A stretch of DNA of 64,000 nt from Cerasicoccus arenae (GTDB lineage Bacteria > Verrucomicrobiota > Verrucomicrobiia > Opitutales > Cerasicoccaceae): positions 1-64,000 of the forward strand of contig NZ_BMXG01000004.1 of the NCBI RefSeq assembly GCF_014651635.1, read 5' to 3'. Below, in pieces: positions 8,987 to 17,819 of this stretch. Positions within the stretch are counted from its first letter, which is position 1; the number at the start of each line of letters is the position of its first letter. The notes beneath the pieces are model-generated. The model ran no database searches and was not told the origin of the DNA. It was given only the letters and a program-made list of their open reading frames with translations. Both the position numbers and the translations under genes were made by a program.

Positions 8987-9163
8987 ATTGGGCTCCCCAT
9001 CATTGCGTTTTGTATAATCGCAGTGGTGGTGGTCTACATTGGTTCTTTTGTTCTGATTATGCTGGTTAATGGGAATTCTTTTTTTACTCTATCCATTAAT
9101 GTTCAGGATGCATTGATAACGATTTACAGGCCGCTGCTCTTGCTCATGGAGCAGATAAGTTAG
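8987..9163 (+). other. possible small hydrophobic reading frame, start unclear
   Basis: Between pheA and the AI-2E family gene a 58-codon frame runs from just after an in-frame TAG (8981) to TAG at 9161. Its translation is strikingly hydrophobic (IIAFCIIAVVVVYIGSFVLI) and ends in LLLLMEQIS. No ATG, GTG or TTG sits at the beginning; GTG at 9023 would give 46 residues. It may be a small membrane protein or a decayed one. I would not count it as a gene without expression data. Confidence 0.2.
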
Positions 9164-10344
9164 TTGGGAACTTCCTTGGCGCTCAATAGTTTGGGCAAAT
9201 ACTTCTCCCGCGCTAGGCGCCAGAAAACGAGGAAGAACGCCGTGAGCGGGATGGCGAGGATCATGCCCAATATGCCACCCAACGCGGTGCCCCAGAAGAA
9301 GATAGAGAAGATGATAAGCATCGGGCCCATGCCGGTTTTGTCGCCCATGATCTTTGGCGTCAACACGTAGTCTTGGACGCACTGCACAACGGCGAATACG
9401 CCCAAGCAAAGCCCGAGCAGCGTCCAACCGCCCTCAGGTTGAAAATAGGCTAGGGGCAGTACCACCGTTACGCCAAGTATGGTGCCGAGGTAGGGGACGA
9501 TGTTACCCAAGCCAACCATGATGCCGAGCAGAATGGCGAACTTTAGCCCGATTACGCCGAAGCCCAGTGCGAAGAGCACGGAAAGAATCAGCCCGATTAA
9601 AATCTGCCCACGGAAGAATGAAACGAGAATGTCGGCGAATTGTTTGATCAGAAAGAGGATGTCCGCGCGCCATTTTTCATTGATGAACGATAGCTGCGAA
9701 TCGATGTCCTTCCAAGAGTCGCGCTGGCTGTCGAGCAGGTAGAACAAATAGACTGGGATGACTGCGTAGGCAGCGATTTTGGCAAACACCCCAATCAGGA
9801 GACCTCCCGCAGTGCCTAATGTTTTTAAGGTGTGATCGACCGCGTTTTTGACCGTTGAGCCGTGCTCTGTGACAAAATTTTTGATGATCGCTTCGATCGA
9901 TTCGCCGCCCGTCTGTTGGTTAATCCATTCCTTGAGCCAAGGCGCTTTTTCGCCGGCGAAGGCCACAGCGCTGCTGACGAGCTTGGGCCCGCTGTCGATC
10001 AGGTCGATGATTTGCTTGAACAGTAGTGGGGCCGCATACGATAGGATGCCAAACAGCGCCAACATAACTAATGCGAACAACAGCAGAATGCTTTTCACAC
10101 GGCTCAGTTTGAGCCTGTTTTCGAAGAATAAGACGAGTGGCCGCAGTAGCGTGGCAAGGATCGCTGCCAACGCTACTGGTAAAAGCACGTCACTAAAGGT
10201 ATTTACGAAGCTGCGGAGCAGGATGAATAGGCCGTAGACGGCCCCCAGTAAGACGACTGCCGCCAGCACCGTGAGCCCTGCGCCGACGATGCTGCGCTGG
10301 TTGGGGGAGAGTAGGCGGTTGGATGTAGCGTCGTTGTCAGTCAT
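9160..10344 (-). CDS. AI-2E family transporter (PerM/YdiK/TqsA family membrane protein)
   Basis: About 394 aa from the ATG at 10344 (MTDNDATSNRLL); a start 17 residues earlier is less likely. The pattern is that of the AI-2E exporter superfamily: two membrane spans near the N-terminus (about 20-75), a third near 90-115, a long soluble segment about 120-200, then a C-terminal bundle of four to five spans with the family block GNIVPYLGTILGVTVVLPLA near 280-300 and a final span before REKYLPKLL. Members export autoinducer-2 or act as Na+/H+ antiporters or general permeases. No luxS lies nearby, so the transported species is unknown. Confidence 0.9.
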   Translation of the reverse strand: MTDNDATSNRLLSPNQRSIVGAGLTVLAAVVLLGAVYGLFILLRSFVNTFSDVLLPVALAAILATLLRPLVLFFENRLKLSRVKSILLLFALVMLALFGILSYAAPLLFKQIIDLIDSGPKLVSSAVAFAGEKAPWLKEWINQQTGGESIEAIIKNFVTEHGSTVKNAVDHTLKTLGTAGGLLIGVFAKIAAYAVIPVYLFYLLDSQRDSWKDIDSQLSFINEKWRADILFLIKQFADILVSFFRGQILIGLILSVLFALGFGVIGLKFAILLGIMVGLGNIVPYLGTILGVTVVLPLAYFQPEGGWTLLGLCLGVFAVVQCVQDYVLTPKIMGDKTGMGPMLIIFSIFFWGTALGGILGMILAIPLTAFFLVFWRLAREKYLPKLLSAKEVPN

Positions 10345-10562
10345 AGAACGTGCACAGTAGAGTAACTTTTCGTGATGCTGGCGAGTTCTATTCAAACACG
10401 TTCCGTTTCGGCACAGCGGCTACCGCATTAGAAGGATTGTTTCCGGGTGTAATTCACCGCGGACGAGAACTCGGGCAATGGACAATGTTCACGCCATAAT
10501 ACTGGCGATCCATTTGACGCGCCATTACAAGTTCGTTCGCCGTTTATAAGCGAGGAGGGGGA

Positions 10563-10844
10563 TCAATCGTCTTCCAAGTGATCGGCTAGGCCAAGTTCAC
10601 GCCGGATTTCCGGCACTTCGGCAATTTGGTCGATAAATTCGTCTACGCTGAAGTCTGCCACAATGAAGTCGCCGTACTCGAAGGTCGGGGTAAGGGATTG
10701 TCCGCTGACCTCAATCATACGCTGCATGCTGCTGCGGCTGCGGATCACATCGCGCACGTCGAGATCGACGCCATGTTGTTGAAAATAGGTCAGGGCCTCA
10801 CGGCACCACGGGCAGCCTGGTTTGATGTATACAATAGGTTTCAT
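10563..10844 (-). CDS. glutaredoxin-like protein
   Basis: A 93-aa thioredoxin-fold protein with the dithiol active site CPWC at Cys11 and Cys14 in IKPGCPWCREALTYFQQHGV, followed by the conserved TPT (cis-Pro) element in SLTPTFEYGDFIVADFSVDEF. It is a cytoplasmic thiol-disulfide oxidoreductase that would use glutathione or a related thiol. The C-terminal extension after residue 78 (ELGLADHLEDD) is acidic. The gene is divergent from uvrA and probably has its own promoter in the shared intergenic region. Confidence 0.92.
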   Translation of the reverse strand: MKPIVYIKPGCPWCREALTYFQQHGVDLDVRDVIRSRSSMQRMIEVSGQSLTPTFEYGDFIVADFSVDEFIDQIAEVPEIRRELGLADHLEDD

Positions 10845-10992
10845 GTGTTTCTCCGTTAAGGACTTATTGAATCTGACTTACGCTTGATAGCAACCCAAAA
10901 CGCGCGAAAGTGGCCATACTAATATGGATGATTGGATGGGCTTTGGCAAACGCTCGACAAGCAGTACGACAGCATCAACGATAAAGGTTTCC

Positions 10993-13812
10993 ATGGACAT
11001 TCATATTAAAGGCGCACGCGAGCACAACCTTCAGAATCTGGAATTACGCATTCCGCGGGAGAAGCTGGTCGTGATTACCGGTGTGAGTGGTTCGGGGAAG
11101 TCATCGTTGGCTTTTGACACTCTTTATGCTGAGGGCTACCGCAAATATGTGGAGAGCCTCTCGACTCGTGCCCGGCAGTTGCTGGAGCAGATTAAGCGGC
11201 CCGAGGTGGACTTTATTCACGGACTTTCACCAGTGGTCGCGATCGAGCAGCGTTCGGCCGCGGGCTCTAACCCACGGAGTACCGTAGCCACTATCACAGA
11301 GATTGCGGATTACTCGCGACTGCTCTGGGCCGTTTGTGGCGAACAGTTTGATCCGATCGACGGCGGTCGTATTGAACGCCGTTCGCTGGATGACTGCATC
11401 CGTCGCGTTTACCGTGAGCCGGAGGAGTCGCGCCTGATGATTTTGGCCCCGGTAATGACTGCGCGCGCCTCGGTCATTCGCGAAGAGATTCCTCACCTAC
11501 GTCAAAAGGGATTTCAGCGCGTGCGCATTGCGGGTACGGTTTATGAGTTAGATGAGGCGGAGCGCTTTCCGAGCCAGACAGGTGAACTGGAGCTCGAGGT
11601 GATCGTTGATCGTATTGTCTTACGCGAAGACCAACGTTCACGGCTGGCGGATTCGCTGGAGTTGGCTTTTCGCGAAGGGCTGGATCGTGCGTTAGTGATG
11701 ACTCAGGATAACCGCGACGCTCCCTGGAAAGAAATTCGCCTGAGCCGCGCTTTGGCGGGCGCAACTTCGGGCCAGGTCTATGATCCGCTCACGCCGCGTC
11801 ACTTTTCCTGGAACCATCCAGAGGGTGCCTGTGAAACTTGCGGGGGGGTAGGGCAGACGCGTCAATTTAACGAGATGCTACTCGTGCCAGATCCATCGAA
11901 ATCGGTCAAGAAGGGGGCGATCAAGCCGCTACGCCTTGGATCGAAGGGGATGATCATTAAGCACAATGCGATTCTCAAGCAATTGGCTGAGCAACTTCCC
12001 TTTGACCCGAATACCGCTTGGGAGGAGCTGCCTGCCGACGTGCGGCAGACAATCCTGGGGGGGGGGGGCGAACGTCTTTTCAGCTTCAAGCTCAAGCGTG
12101 GCAATACCAAGCCTGAGGCTTTGCCGTGGAACGGTGTGCTCGACTTGCTCGACGATATCCGGCGGGAGACCTCCAGCGACGGCCTGCGGGCGCGTCTGCT
12201 GGCATATCAGGTGGCCTCTGAGTGCCCGAGTTGTCACGGTCAGCGGCTCAATGCACGTGCGCGCAATGTGCTCGTCAGCGGAAAGCGTTTCACAGATTTC
12301 CTTTCGCAAAGTATCGGCGACGCACATAACTTTGTATTGCAAAGCTTGCTACCTGAAGAGCGGCTTATGCCAGCACGAGAAGCCTTGATCGGACTGGAGC
12401 AGCGTCTGGGTTTCTTGGTAGAAGTAGGGCTGAGCTACATGACGCTTGATCGTGCATATTCGACGCTTTCTGGCGGCGAGGCTCAGCGCGTTCGTCTGGC
12501 CACTCAGCTTGGTATGGGGCTGGTTGGCGTGTGTTACGTGCTCGACGAGCCCAGCATTGGCCTACATCCGCACGATAACGACAAGCTCATCCATACGCTG
12601 CTCGACTTGCGCAATCGCGGTAACGCGGTAGTCGTGGTCGAGCACGACGAGGCCACGATTCGTGTGGCAGATTGGCTGATTGAACTTGGGCCGGGTGCCG
12701 GTGCCCAAGGCGGAAAGCTTGTTTTCGAAGGCACCCCTGAGGAGTGCAAGACGGACAAAAAATCCCGTACAGGTCCGTATCTTTCCGGTCAGCGAACGCT
12801 GATGAAAGACGTGAAGGATCGTGAGCCTGCTTATGGACGATTGACGGTGTTGAATGCGCGGGAGCACAACTTGCGCGGGCTAAACGTTGGCTTTCCGCTA
12901 AAACTGTTAACGGTCGTTTGCGGTGTATCTGGCTCAGGTAAAAGCACCTTGGTCAACGACGTTTTGGCGCAGGCGGCGTCGTGGAAACTTAACGGAGCAA
13001 AAGCGATTCCTGGCGCGCACGACGGGCTTGATGGGCTCGATGCATTCAAGAGCGTTATCCGCGTTGACCAGGACCCGATTGGTCGCAGTCCACGCTCGAA
13101 CCCCGCAACTTACACCAAAGTTTTCGACCATTTGCGCGATCTATACGCGAAGTGTCCGCTGTCCAAAGTTCGTGGTTATAAGGGTAGCCGATTCAGTTTC
13201 AATGTGCGTGGTGGGCGCTGTGAGCGCTGTCAGGGCGATGGCCAGATCAAGCTGGATATGCAGTTCCTGGGCGATGTCTTTGTGGAGTGCCCAAGCTGCC
13301 ATGGTCGCCGATACAACCGCGAAACGCTGGAGGTGCGTTTTAAGGGCGTTAACATCGCCGAGGCATTGGACATGACCGTTGATGAAGCTCTGGCGCATTT
13401 TAAAAACATGCCGAAAATCGCTGAACGTCTGCAGACCTTGTCTGCCGTGGGCTTGGGTTATGTGAAATTAGGCCAGCCAGCAAATTCGTTGTCCGGCGGT
13501 GAAGCGCAGCGTATCAAGCTCTCTCTGGAGTTGGCCAAGCGGCAGCAGGGCGAGACGCTATACCTACTGGACGAGCCGACGACGGGTCTGCACTGGGACG
13601 ACATTCAGAAGCTGCTCGATTTGCTCTATCAGTTGCGGGAAGCGGGCAACACCATCATCCTGATCGAGCACCATAGTGACATCATTCGCTTGGCGGATTG
13701 GGTGATCGAGCTTGGCCCTGGCGGCGGATCAGCAGGCGGCCATCTCGTTTACGAAGGTAAGCCCGCAGGCCTCAAGTCTTGTGAGAAATCTTTAACAGGG
13801 CGATACCTGTAG
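10993..13812 (+). CDS. uvrA: excinuclease ABC subunit A
   Basis: The start at 10993 ([16 protein letters not shown]) is chosen because it is the conserved UvrA N-terminus and AAAGG lies a few bases upstream; 23 extra codons back to 10924 are unlikely. The 939-aa length is typical. It has two ABC ATPase modules: Walker A GVSGSGKS at 30-37 and again near 644, and signature LSGGEAQR in both. The zinc-finger cysteines are visible ([36 protein letters not shown]). UvrA dimers scan DNA for bulky damage and load UvrB. A 12-G run at 12057-12068 lies inside the gene at a Gly stretch, which is unusual for a core repair gene. Confidence 0.97.
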   Translation: MDIHIKGAREHNLQNLELRIPREKLVVITGVSGSGKSSLAFDTLYAEGYRKYVESLSTRARQLLEQIKRPEVDFIHGLSPVVAIEQRSAAGSNPRSTVATITEIADYSRLLWAVCGEQFDPIDGGRIERRSLDDCIRRVYREPEESRLMILAPVMTARASVIREEIPHLRQKGFQRVRIAGTVYELDEAERFPSQTGELELEVIVDRIVLREDQRSRLADSLELAFREGLDRALVMTQDNRDAPWKEIRLSRALAGATSGQVYDPLTPRHFSWNHPEGACETCGGVGQTRQFNEMLLVPDPSKSVKKGAIKPLRLGSKGMIIKHNAILKQLAEQLPFDPNTAWEELPADVRQTILGGGGERLFSFKLKRGNTKPEALPWNGVLDLLDDIRRETSSDGLRARLLAYQVASECPSCHGQRLNARARNVLVSGKRFTDFLSQSIGDAHNFVLQSLLPEERLMPAREALIGLEQRLGFLVEVGLSYMTLDRAYSTLSGGEAQRVRLATQLGMGLVGVCYVLDEPSIGLHPHDNDKLIHTLLDLRNRGNAVVVVEHDEATIRVADWLIELGPGAGAQGGKLVFEGTPEECKTDKKSRTGPYLSGQRTLMKDVKDREPAYGRLTVLNAREHNLRGLNVGFPLKLLTVVCGVSGSGKSTLVNDVLAQAASWKLNGAKAIPGAHDGLDGLDAFKSVIRVDQDPIGRSPRSNPATYTKVFDHLRDLYAKCPLSKVRGYKGSRFSFNVRGGRCERCQGDGQIKLDMQFLGDVFVECPSCHGRRYNRETLEVRFKGVNIAEALDMTVDEALAHFKNMPKIAERLQTLSAVGLGYVKLGQPANSLSGGEAQRIKLSLELAKRQQGETLYLLDEPTTGLHWDDIQKLLDLLYQLREAGNTIILIEHHSDIIRLADWVIELGPGGGSAGGHLVYEGKPAGLKSCEKSLTGRYL

Positions 13813-13900
13813 CTTATCTTGGAGTCATTTCTTCGTTTTCGGTTTTACAAACCAACTCACTTGCTAGTTAACTTAATTTTGCTCATTTTTAATCTTACCC

Positions 13901-15454
13901 ATGAAATACCCAGCACTGAAAATCCTGTCTCTGCTCATCGCTTCACACACGCTTTCGGCGGATGTCACGTTGCCACATTTATTCAGCGACCACATGGTCT
14001 TGCAACGCAATTTGGCCGATCCGGTATGGGGCAAGGCTGATCCTGGCGAAACAGTCAGCGTGACCATCGCAGGGCAGAAGCACGAAACGGTGGCTGACGC
14101 CGACGGAAAATGGGGCGTTACCCTCGACCCAATGCCAGCAGGGGGGCCGTTGCAGATGATCATCAAGGGAAACAACACGATTGAGCTAGAGAACATTCTG
14201 GTTGGCGAAGTTTGGGTTTGTTCGGGTCAGTCCAACATGGGATTTGCAGTCAAGAGCACCTATAACAATGAGGTTGAAATTGCCTCGGCTAATTTCCCGG
14301 AAATTCGTTTGCTCTCGCTCCCACGCAAGGGCACTCAAGAACCACAGGATGATTTCGAGGCTGATTGGCAGATCTGCTCGCCAGCAACTGTGGGTGGTTT
14401 TTCCGCGGTTGGCTATTTCTTTGGCCGTCGTATTCACGAAACCTTGGGTGTGCCGGTCGGATTAATTGACAACGCATGGGGTGGCTCTGCTGCCGAAGCT
14501 TGGGCACCCCGCGAACTGCTTGAACAACACGAACAATACGCGGACTATATTTCTCAATGGGACAAACGTGCCTTTGAGTATACGGATGAAATCCATGCAG
14601 AAAAAATGGCTGAATATAAGGTAGCCAGAGAGGAATATGATAAGAATGGCGGCAAACGTCCGCGCTGGCCTCAGGATCCTCGCTATGGGCAACATCGCCC
14701 CGGCAATATTTACAACGGTGGCGTTTTGCCGCTCGTTGGTTATGGTATTCAGGGAATGATCTGGTATCAGGGCGAAACCAATGCAGGCCGGCCAGACAAC
14801 TATGAGCATCTAATGGGGCTCGTTATCGGTAATATGCGCGAGCAATGGGGGCAGGGCGATTTCCCATTCTATTGGGTGCAATTAGCGGATTATGGGTCAG
14901 AGAGCGCTGAACCCACAGATTCCAAGTGGGCCCACTTGCGTGAAGCGCAGACTAAGACCATGGAATCTGTGCCCAATAGCGGACAAGCTGTCATCATTGA
15001 TTTGGGAGAAGGCCGAGACATTCATCCACGCAACAAGCAGACCGTTGCTGATCGCCTTGTTCGTTGGCCGCTCGCCAAGGAATACGGTTATACGATGGAC
15101 TATCGTAGCCCAGAATTTGCCTCAATGGAAACCGTTGACATCGCATCGACTGAGGAGGATGGCGCTGAGACATCTACTACTGGCAAGGGTGTGCTCTTGA
15201 GCTTTGACTACAACTCCAGCGATGGGCTGATCCCTTTCGACACCAACGAAGTGAAGGGCTTCGCTATTGCAGGCGAAGACCAGCAGTTCCATTGGGCCGA
15301 GGCCGAGATTATTGGCAAGAATCAGGTCCGGGTTTGGAGTGATGCGGTTGCTGAACCCGTTGCCGTGCGTTACGCTTGGGCAACGAATCCAGTCGCGAAT
15401 CTCTACGACAAAAACGGCCTGCCCGTGACTCCTTTCCGCACCGACGATTGGTGA
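13901..15454 (+). CDS. sialate O-acetylesterase family protein, exported
   Basis: The 517-aa protein has a signal peptide (MKYPALKILSLLIASHTLSA). The start of the mature domain (VTLPHLFSDHMVLQRN) is characteristic of the SASA/DUF303 family. Catalytic Ser111 sits in CSGQSNMGF, the WYQGETNAG block follows near residue 290, and the Asp-His pair is in GRDIHPRNK (Asp373, His375). The family removes O-acetyl groups from sialic acids or from plant and algal polysaccharides such as xylan or pectin. In a probable marine or aquatic verrucomicrobial host, deacetylation of algal polysaccharide is a reasonable guess. No other glycan-degrading enzyme is next to it. Confidence 0.93.
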   Translation: MKYPALKILSLLIASHTLSADVTLPHLFSDHMVLQRNLADPVWGKADPGETVSVTIAGQKHETVADADGKWGVTLDPMPAGGPLQMIIKGNNTIELENILVGEVWVCSGQSNMGFAVKSTYNNEVEIASANFPEIRLLSLPRKGTQEPQDDFEADWQICSPATVGGFSAVGYFFGRRIHETLGVPVGLIDNAWGGSAAEAWAPRELLEQHEQYADYISQWDKRAFEYTDEIHAEKMAEYKVAREEYDKNGGKRPRWPQDPRYGQHRPGNIYNGGVLPLVGYGIQGMIWYQGETNAGRPDNYEHLMGLVIGNMREQWGQGDFPFYWVQLADYGSESAEPTDSKWAHLREAQTKTMESVPNSGQAVIIDLGEGRDIHPRNKQTVADRLVRWPLAKEYGYTMDYRSPEFASMETVDIASTEEDGAETSTTGKGVLLSFDYNSSDGLIPFDTNEVKGFAIAGEDQQFHWAEAEIIGKNQVRVWSDAVAEPVAVRYAWATNPVANLYDKNGLPVTPFRTDDW

Positions 15455-15479
15455 GTGTCAGCGAAGTAAACGGAGTCGG

Positions 15480-16136
15480 TTAAGCGAAATCTGAAAGCGT
15501 GGTCCACTTGGCCCAACTGTCGATTGGTCCTCGTAAATCACGTAATTTTCCAGGCACAGATTCTGCAACGTCGGTCTTCGTGGGAAACAGGAAGATGGCT
15601 CCAAGCAGGATTTCTCCTGCTGGAATGCCAAGCATCGCGAAGACATTAGGCTCGCGGAGAGCACCCCCACTCGACCAGTAATTGGGGACTCCGCGTGCCG
15701 TCGCAGCGAGTAGCATATTTTGAACCGCTGAAGATGCCGCGGCTAAGTGTTCCATGTTGTCCAAAGTCGGGTCGAAGAGTTGCTCGTTAGGCGCTTTGGG
15801 CGGATTAGGCAGCCAGGTGACTTGGATCAAGGCCGTGGCCGTGGCGAGGAGTTGGGGGATTTTTGAGGTATCCCTAGCGGCTTGCAGGCGATCTCGCAAT
15901 TGTCGACATTCGGGTGCGTCCAGCGCGTAGCAGCGCCAAGGGACAATGGAGGCTAACTCACTGCGATGCACATTGGCGCTGGGCCGATGAAAGGGTGCCC
16001 AGCCTGCAGCGGTAATCACAGCCTCCACCAAAGCGCGGTCGCCATGAGCGGGTAGTGGGGAATCAGCGAGACGCTTAGTCGTGCAGCGCGCTTGGATAGT
16101 ATGTTCGACGGGATTGGCTGGATCAGATGCCTTCAT
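15480..16136 (-). CDS. nitroreductase family protein
   Basis: A 218-aa FMN-dependent nitroreductase-fold protein. The family layout is visible: an early helix followed by AAGWAPFHRPSANVHRSELA (about 48-67), where the usual APS-N motif is altered, the LAAASSAVQNMLLAATARGV helix (about 132-151) with YWSSGGAL, and MLGIPAGEILLGAIFLFPT near the C-terminus, equivalent to the LGIPEG/GYP block of the family. It would reduce quinone or nitro-type substrates with NAD(P)H. The substrate is unknown. It is convergent with the esterase gene. Confidence 0.85.
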   Translation of the reverse strand: MKASDPANPVEHTIQARCTTKRLADSPLPAHGDRALVEAVITAAGWAPFHRPSANVHRSELASIVPWRCYALDAPECRQLRDRLQAARDTSKIPQLLATATALIQVTWLPNPPKAPNEQLFDPTLDNMEHLAAASSAVQNMLLAATARGVPNYWSSGGALREPNVFAMLGIPAGEILLGAIFLFPTKTDVAESVPGKLRDLRGPIDSWAKWTTLSDFA

Positions 16137-16204
16137 GTCACAAAAGGTGCATGACTCGCGGTAAAGGTCGAGCGCGGACGGCGTTTTATCGCATCGCTAT
16201 TCGG

Positions 16205-17047
16205 CTAGAAACCGATTAAGGTGACACCTTGCTTTTTCGCTGAGGCGAGCACGGCATCTTTGTCGAGCATGATGACATTATCGGCTTCAAGAGCGGCGGC
16301 GCGAATGCCTGCCTGAGCCATGACATCAAGCGTCTGCTCGCCAAAAACGGGCACATCGAAGCGGTAGTCCTGGTGTGGTTTTACCGTCTTAACGAACAGA
16401 GTTTCCTTCGCGCCAAAGCTGCCTGCGCGTTGAAGCATGGCGTCGGTGCCCTCAAATGCCTCGACTGCGATCACGGAACCGCGATTAACCACGACGCCTT
16501 GGCCGACATCCAACCGTGCCATTTCTCGGGCAATTTTTACTCCGTGATCGAGAGTGTCGCCGTCGGGCAGGAATTTTCTTTTGACCATGACACCAGCGTG
16601 GGCCATCTGGTCGTCGAGGAACGCCCGAGCGTCGAGCAATTCACAGTCCTGCTGGCGCATTTCATCGGCCAGTGCGCCGAATATAGACTCAGCATTGCGC
16701 TGCTTGAGGCGGGCCAAAATAGTTACCGCCTTCAGGTCTGGGTGGAGTCCGTCGAAGAGGCGTCGGGGGGTGATCTGGCCGACCATGAGCGAGGACCGCG
16801 CCTCAAAGCGTTTCAGCGCCTTAAGTAGGTGTCCGACTTGTCCAACTTTGACCATGGCCCTTTCGCTTTCAGCAAAGCTTTCGTAAAGATCAAGGCGTGT
16901 TTCGCCCTCGAATGCGATCAGGCGTGTAGGCACTCCTGCTGCTCGCAAGCGCGCGACAGTGAGCACCGGGTATTGGCGTTGCCCAGCAATGACGGCCACG
17001 GGCTGCGTGGCGTCAAAATTGTCAGGGAGGAAACGGGAGAGCGGCAC
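16205..17047 (-). CDS. lpxI: UDP-2,3-diacylglucosamine diphosphatase LpxI
   Basis: The 280-aa product matches the LpxI (formerly DUF1009) layout. The N-terminal domain begins VAVIAGQRQYPVLTVARLRA. The C-terminal domain carries VGQGVVVNRGSVIAVEAFEG, followed by TLFVKTVKPHQDYRFDVPVF and a conserved AGIRAAALEADNVIMLD. LpxI hydrolyses UDP-2,3-diacylglucosamine to lipid X, the fourth step of lipid A synthesis, at the inner face of the membrane; it replaces LpxH in many phyla. The start is GTG and directly abuts the stop of the upstream fecR-like gene, so the two are translated from one message. This supports an LPS-bearing Gram-negative host. Confidence 0.93.
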   Translation of the reverse strand: MPLSRFLPDNFDATQPVAVIAGQRQYPVLTVARLRAAGVPTRLIAFEGETRLDLYESFAESERAMVKVGQVGHLLKALKRFEARSSLMVGQITPRRLFDGLHPDLKAVTILARLKQRNAESIFGALADEMRQQDCELLDARAFLDDQMAHAGVMVKRKFLPDGDTLDHGVKIAREMARLDVGQGVVVNRGSVIAVEAFEGTDAMLQRAGSFGAKETLFVKTVKPHQDYRFDVPVFGEQTLDVMAQAGIRAAALEADNVIMLDKDAVLASAKKQGVTLIGF

Positions 17048-17797
17048 TTACAGTTTGGTGTTGTTGTAGGGTTTGCTGCTGTGAATCGAAGAAGTGGTGA
17101 TGCGCGAAGGAAGAATTACGCCATCCTCCGGCGTCTGAAAATACCATCGGCGTAGCGCAATGCTGGCTAATTTAGCCAGCGGTTCCCACTCTTCGCGCTG
17201 CTTGTTGGTTAGTGGCTTAATGTGTTCTTCGGAGCTGACAGATAGGCTGGCTACAAAGCTGTATCCTTCGCTGAGGATGTGATTTTGTTCGCCCACCTGA
17301 ATGCTACCCCGACCGTCGAAGATCGCCATAATTCCACTAAGTGTCTCGTGAATGACAGTCGCCGATTGCGCCTTGAGGGATACTGAAACTCCTTCGTTTA
17401 GCTCAATGGTGAATGCCGACAATGGGTTTGGGTCTCGCTGAGCAACGCCGACTTGGCCGTTTAGCAGAGATGTTCGCAAAGTTGAGCGACTAGGCTCGAA
17501 CTCAACGTCATCCGGGCGCGCCTTGAAGGGCGTTTGCTCATAGTGACTGATCTGTAGATGGCTATTGGGCGCGATGTAAACAGCGACGCCATTGGAAAAA
17601 ACCAACGCCGAAAATCCGTCTGCGCCCGTCTGGATATCGGTGCCGACTGGGTCAAATGCCTTGCCAACCGGCAGCTCCTTGCCCGCCAACGTTGCGGTTA
17701 CCTGGCCGCTTTGGCTGTCGATAACAGCTACGCCGGACTCGCCGCGCAAGCTGGAGGAAATGCCGATGAACAAGAGGATGATACAGAAGAATCGCAT
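17048..17797 (-). CDS. FecR domain-containing exported protein
   Basis: A 249-aa protein with a signal peptide (MRFFCIILLFIGISSSLRG). A FecR-type beta domain follows at about 35-170: the segment with VGTDIQTGADGFSALVFSNG and VAVYIAPNSHLQISHYEQ, then SLLNGQVGVAQ and FDGRGSIQVGEQNHIL. The last 70 residues are more polar, with an unassigned helix. FecR domains are found in sigma regulators and, in Verrucomicrobiota and Planctomycetota, in stand-alone exported proteins of unknown role. No sigma factor is adjacent. Its stop abuts the lpxI start, and it lies just downstream of leuS on the same strand. Confidence 0.8.
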   Translation of the reverse strand: MRFFCIILLFIGISSSLRGESGVAVIDSQSGQVTATLAGKELPVGKAFDPVGTDIQTGADGFSALVFSNGVAVYIAPNSHLQISHYEQTPFKARPDDVEFEPSRSTLRTSLLNGQVGVAQRDPNPLSAFTIELNEGVSVSLKAQSATVIHETLSGIMAIFDGRGSIQVGEQNHILSEGYSFVASLSVSSEEHIKPLTNKQREEWEPLAKLASIALRRWYFQTPEDGVILPSRITTSSIHSSKPYNNTKL

Positions 17798-17819
17798 CAG
17801 TTTACTTTGCGAGGCAGAG

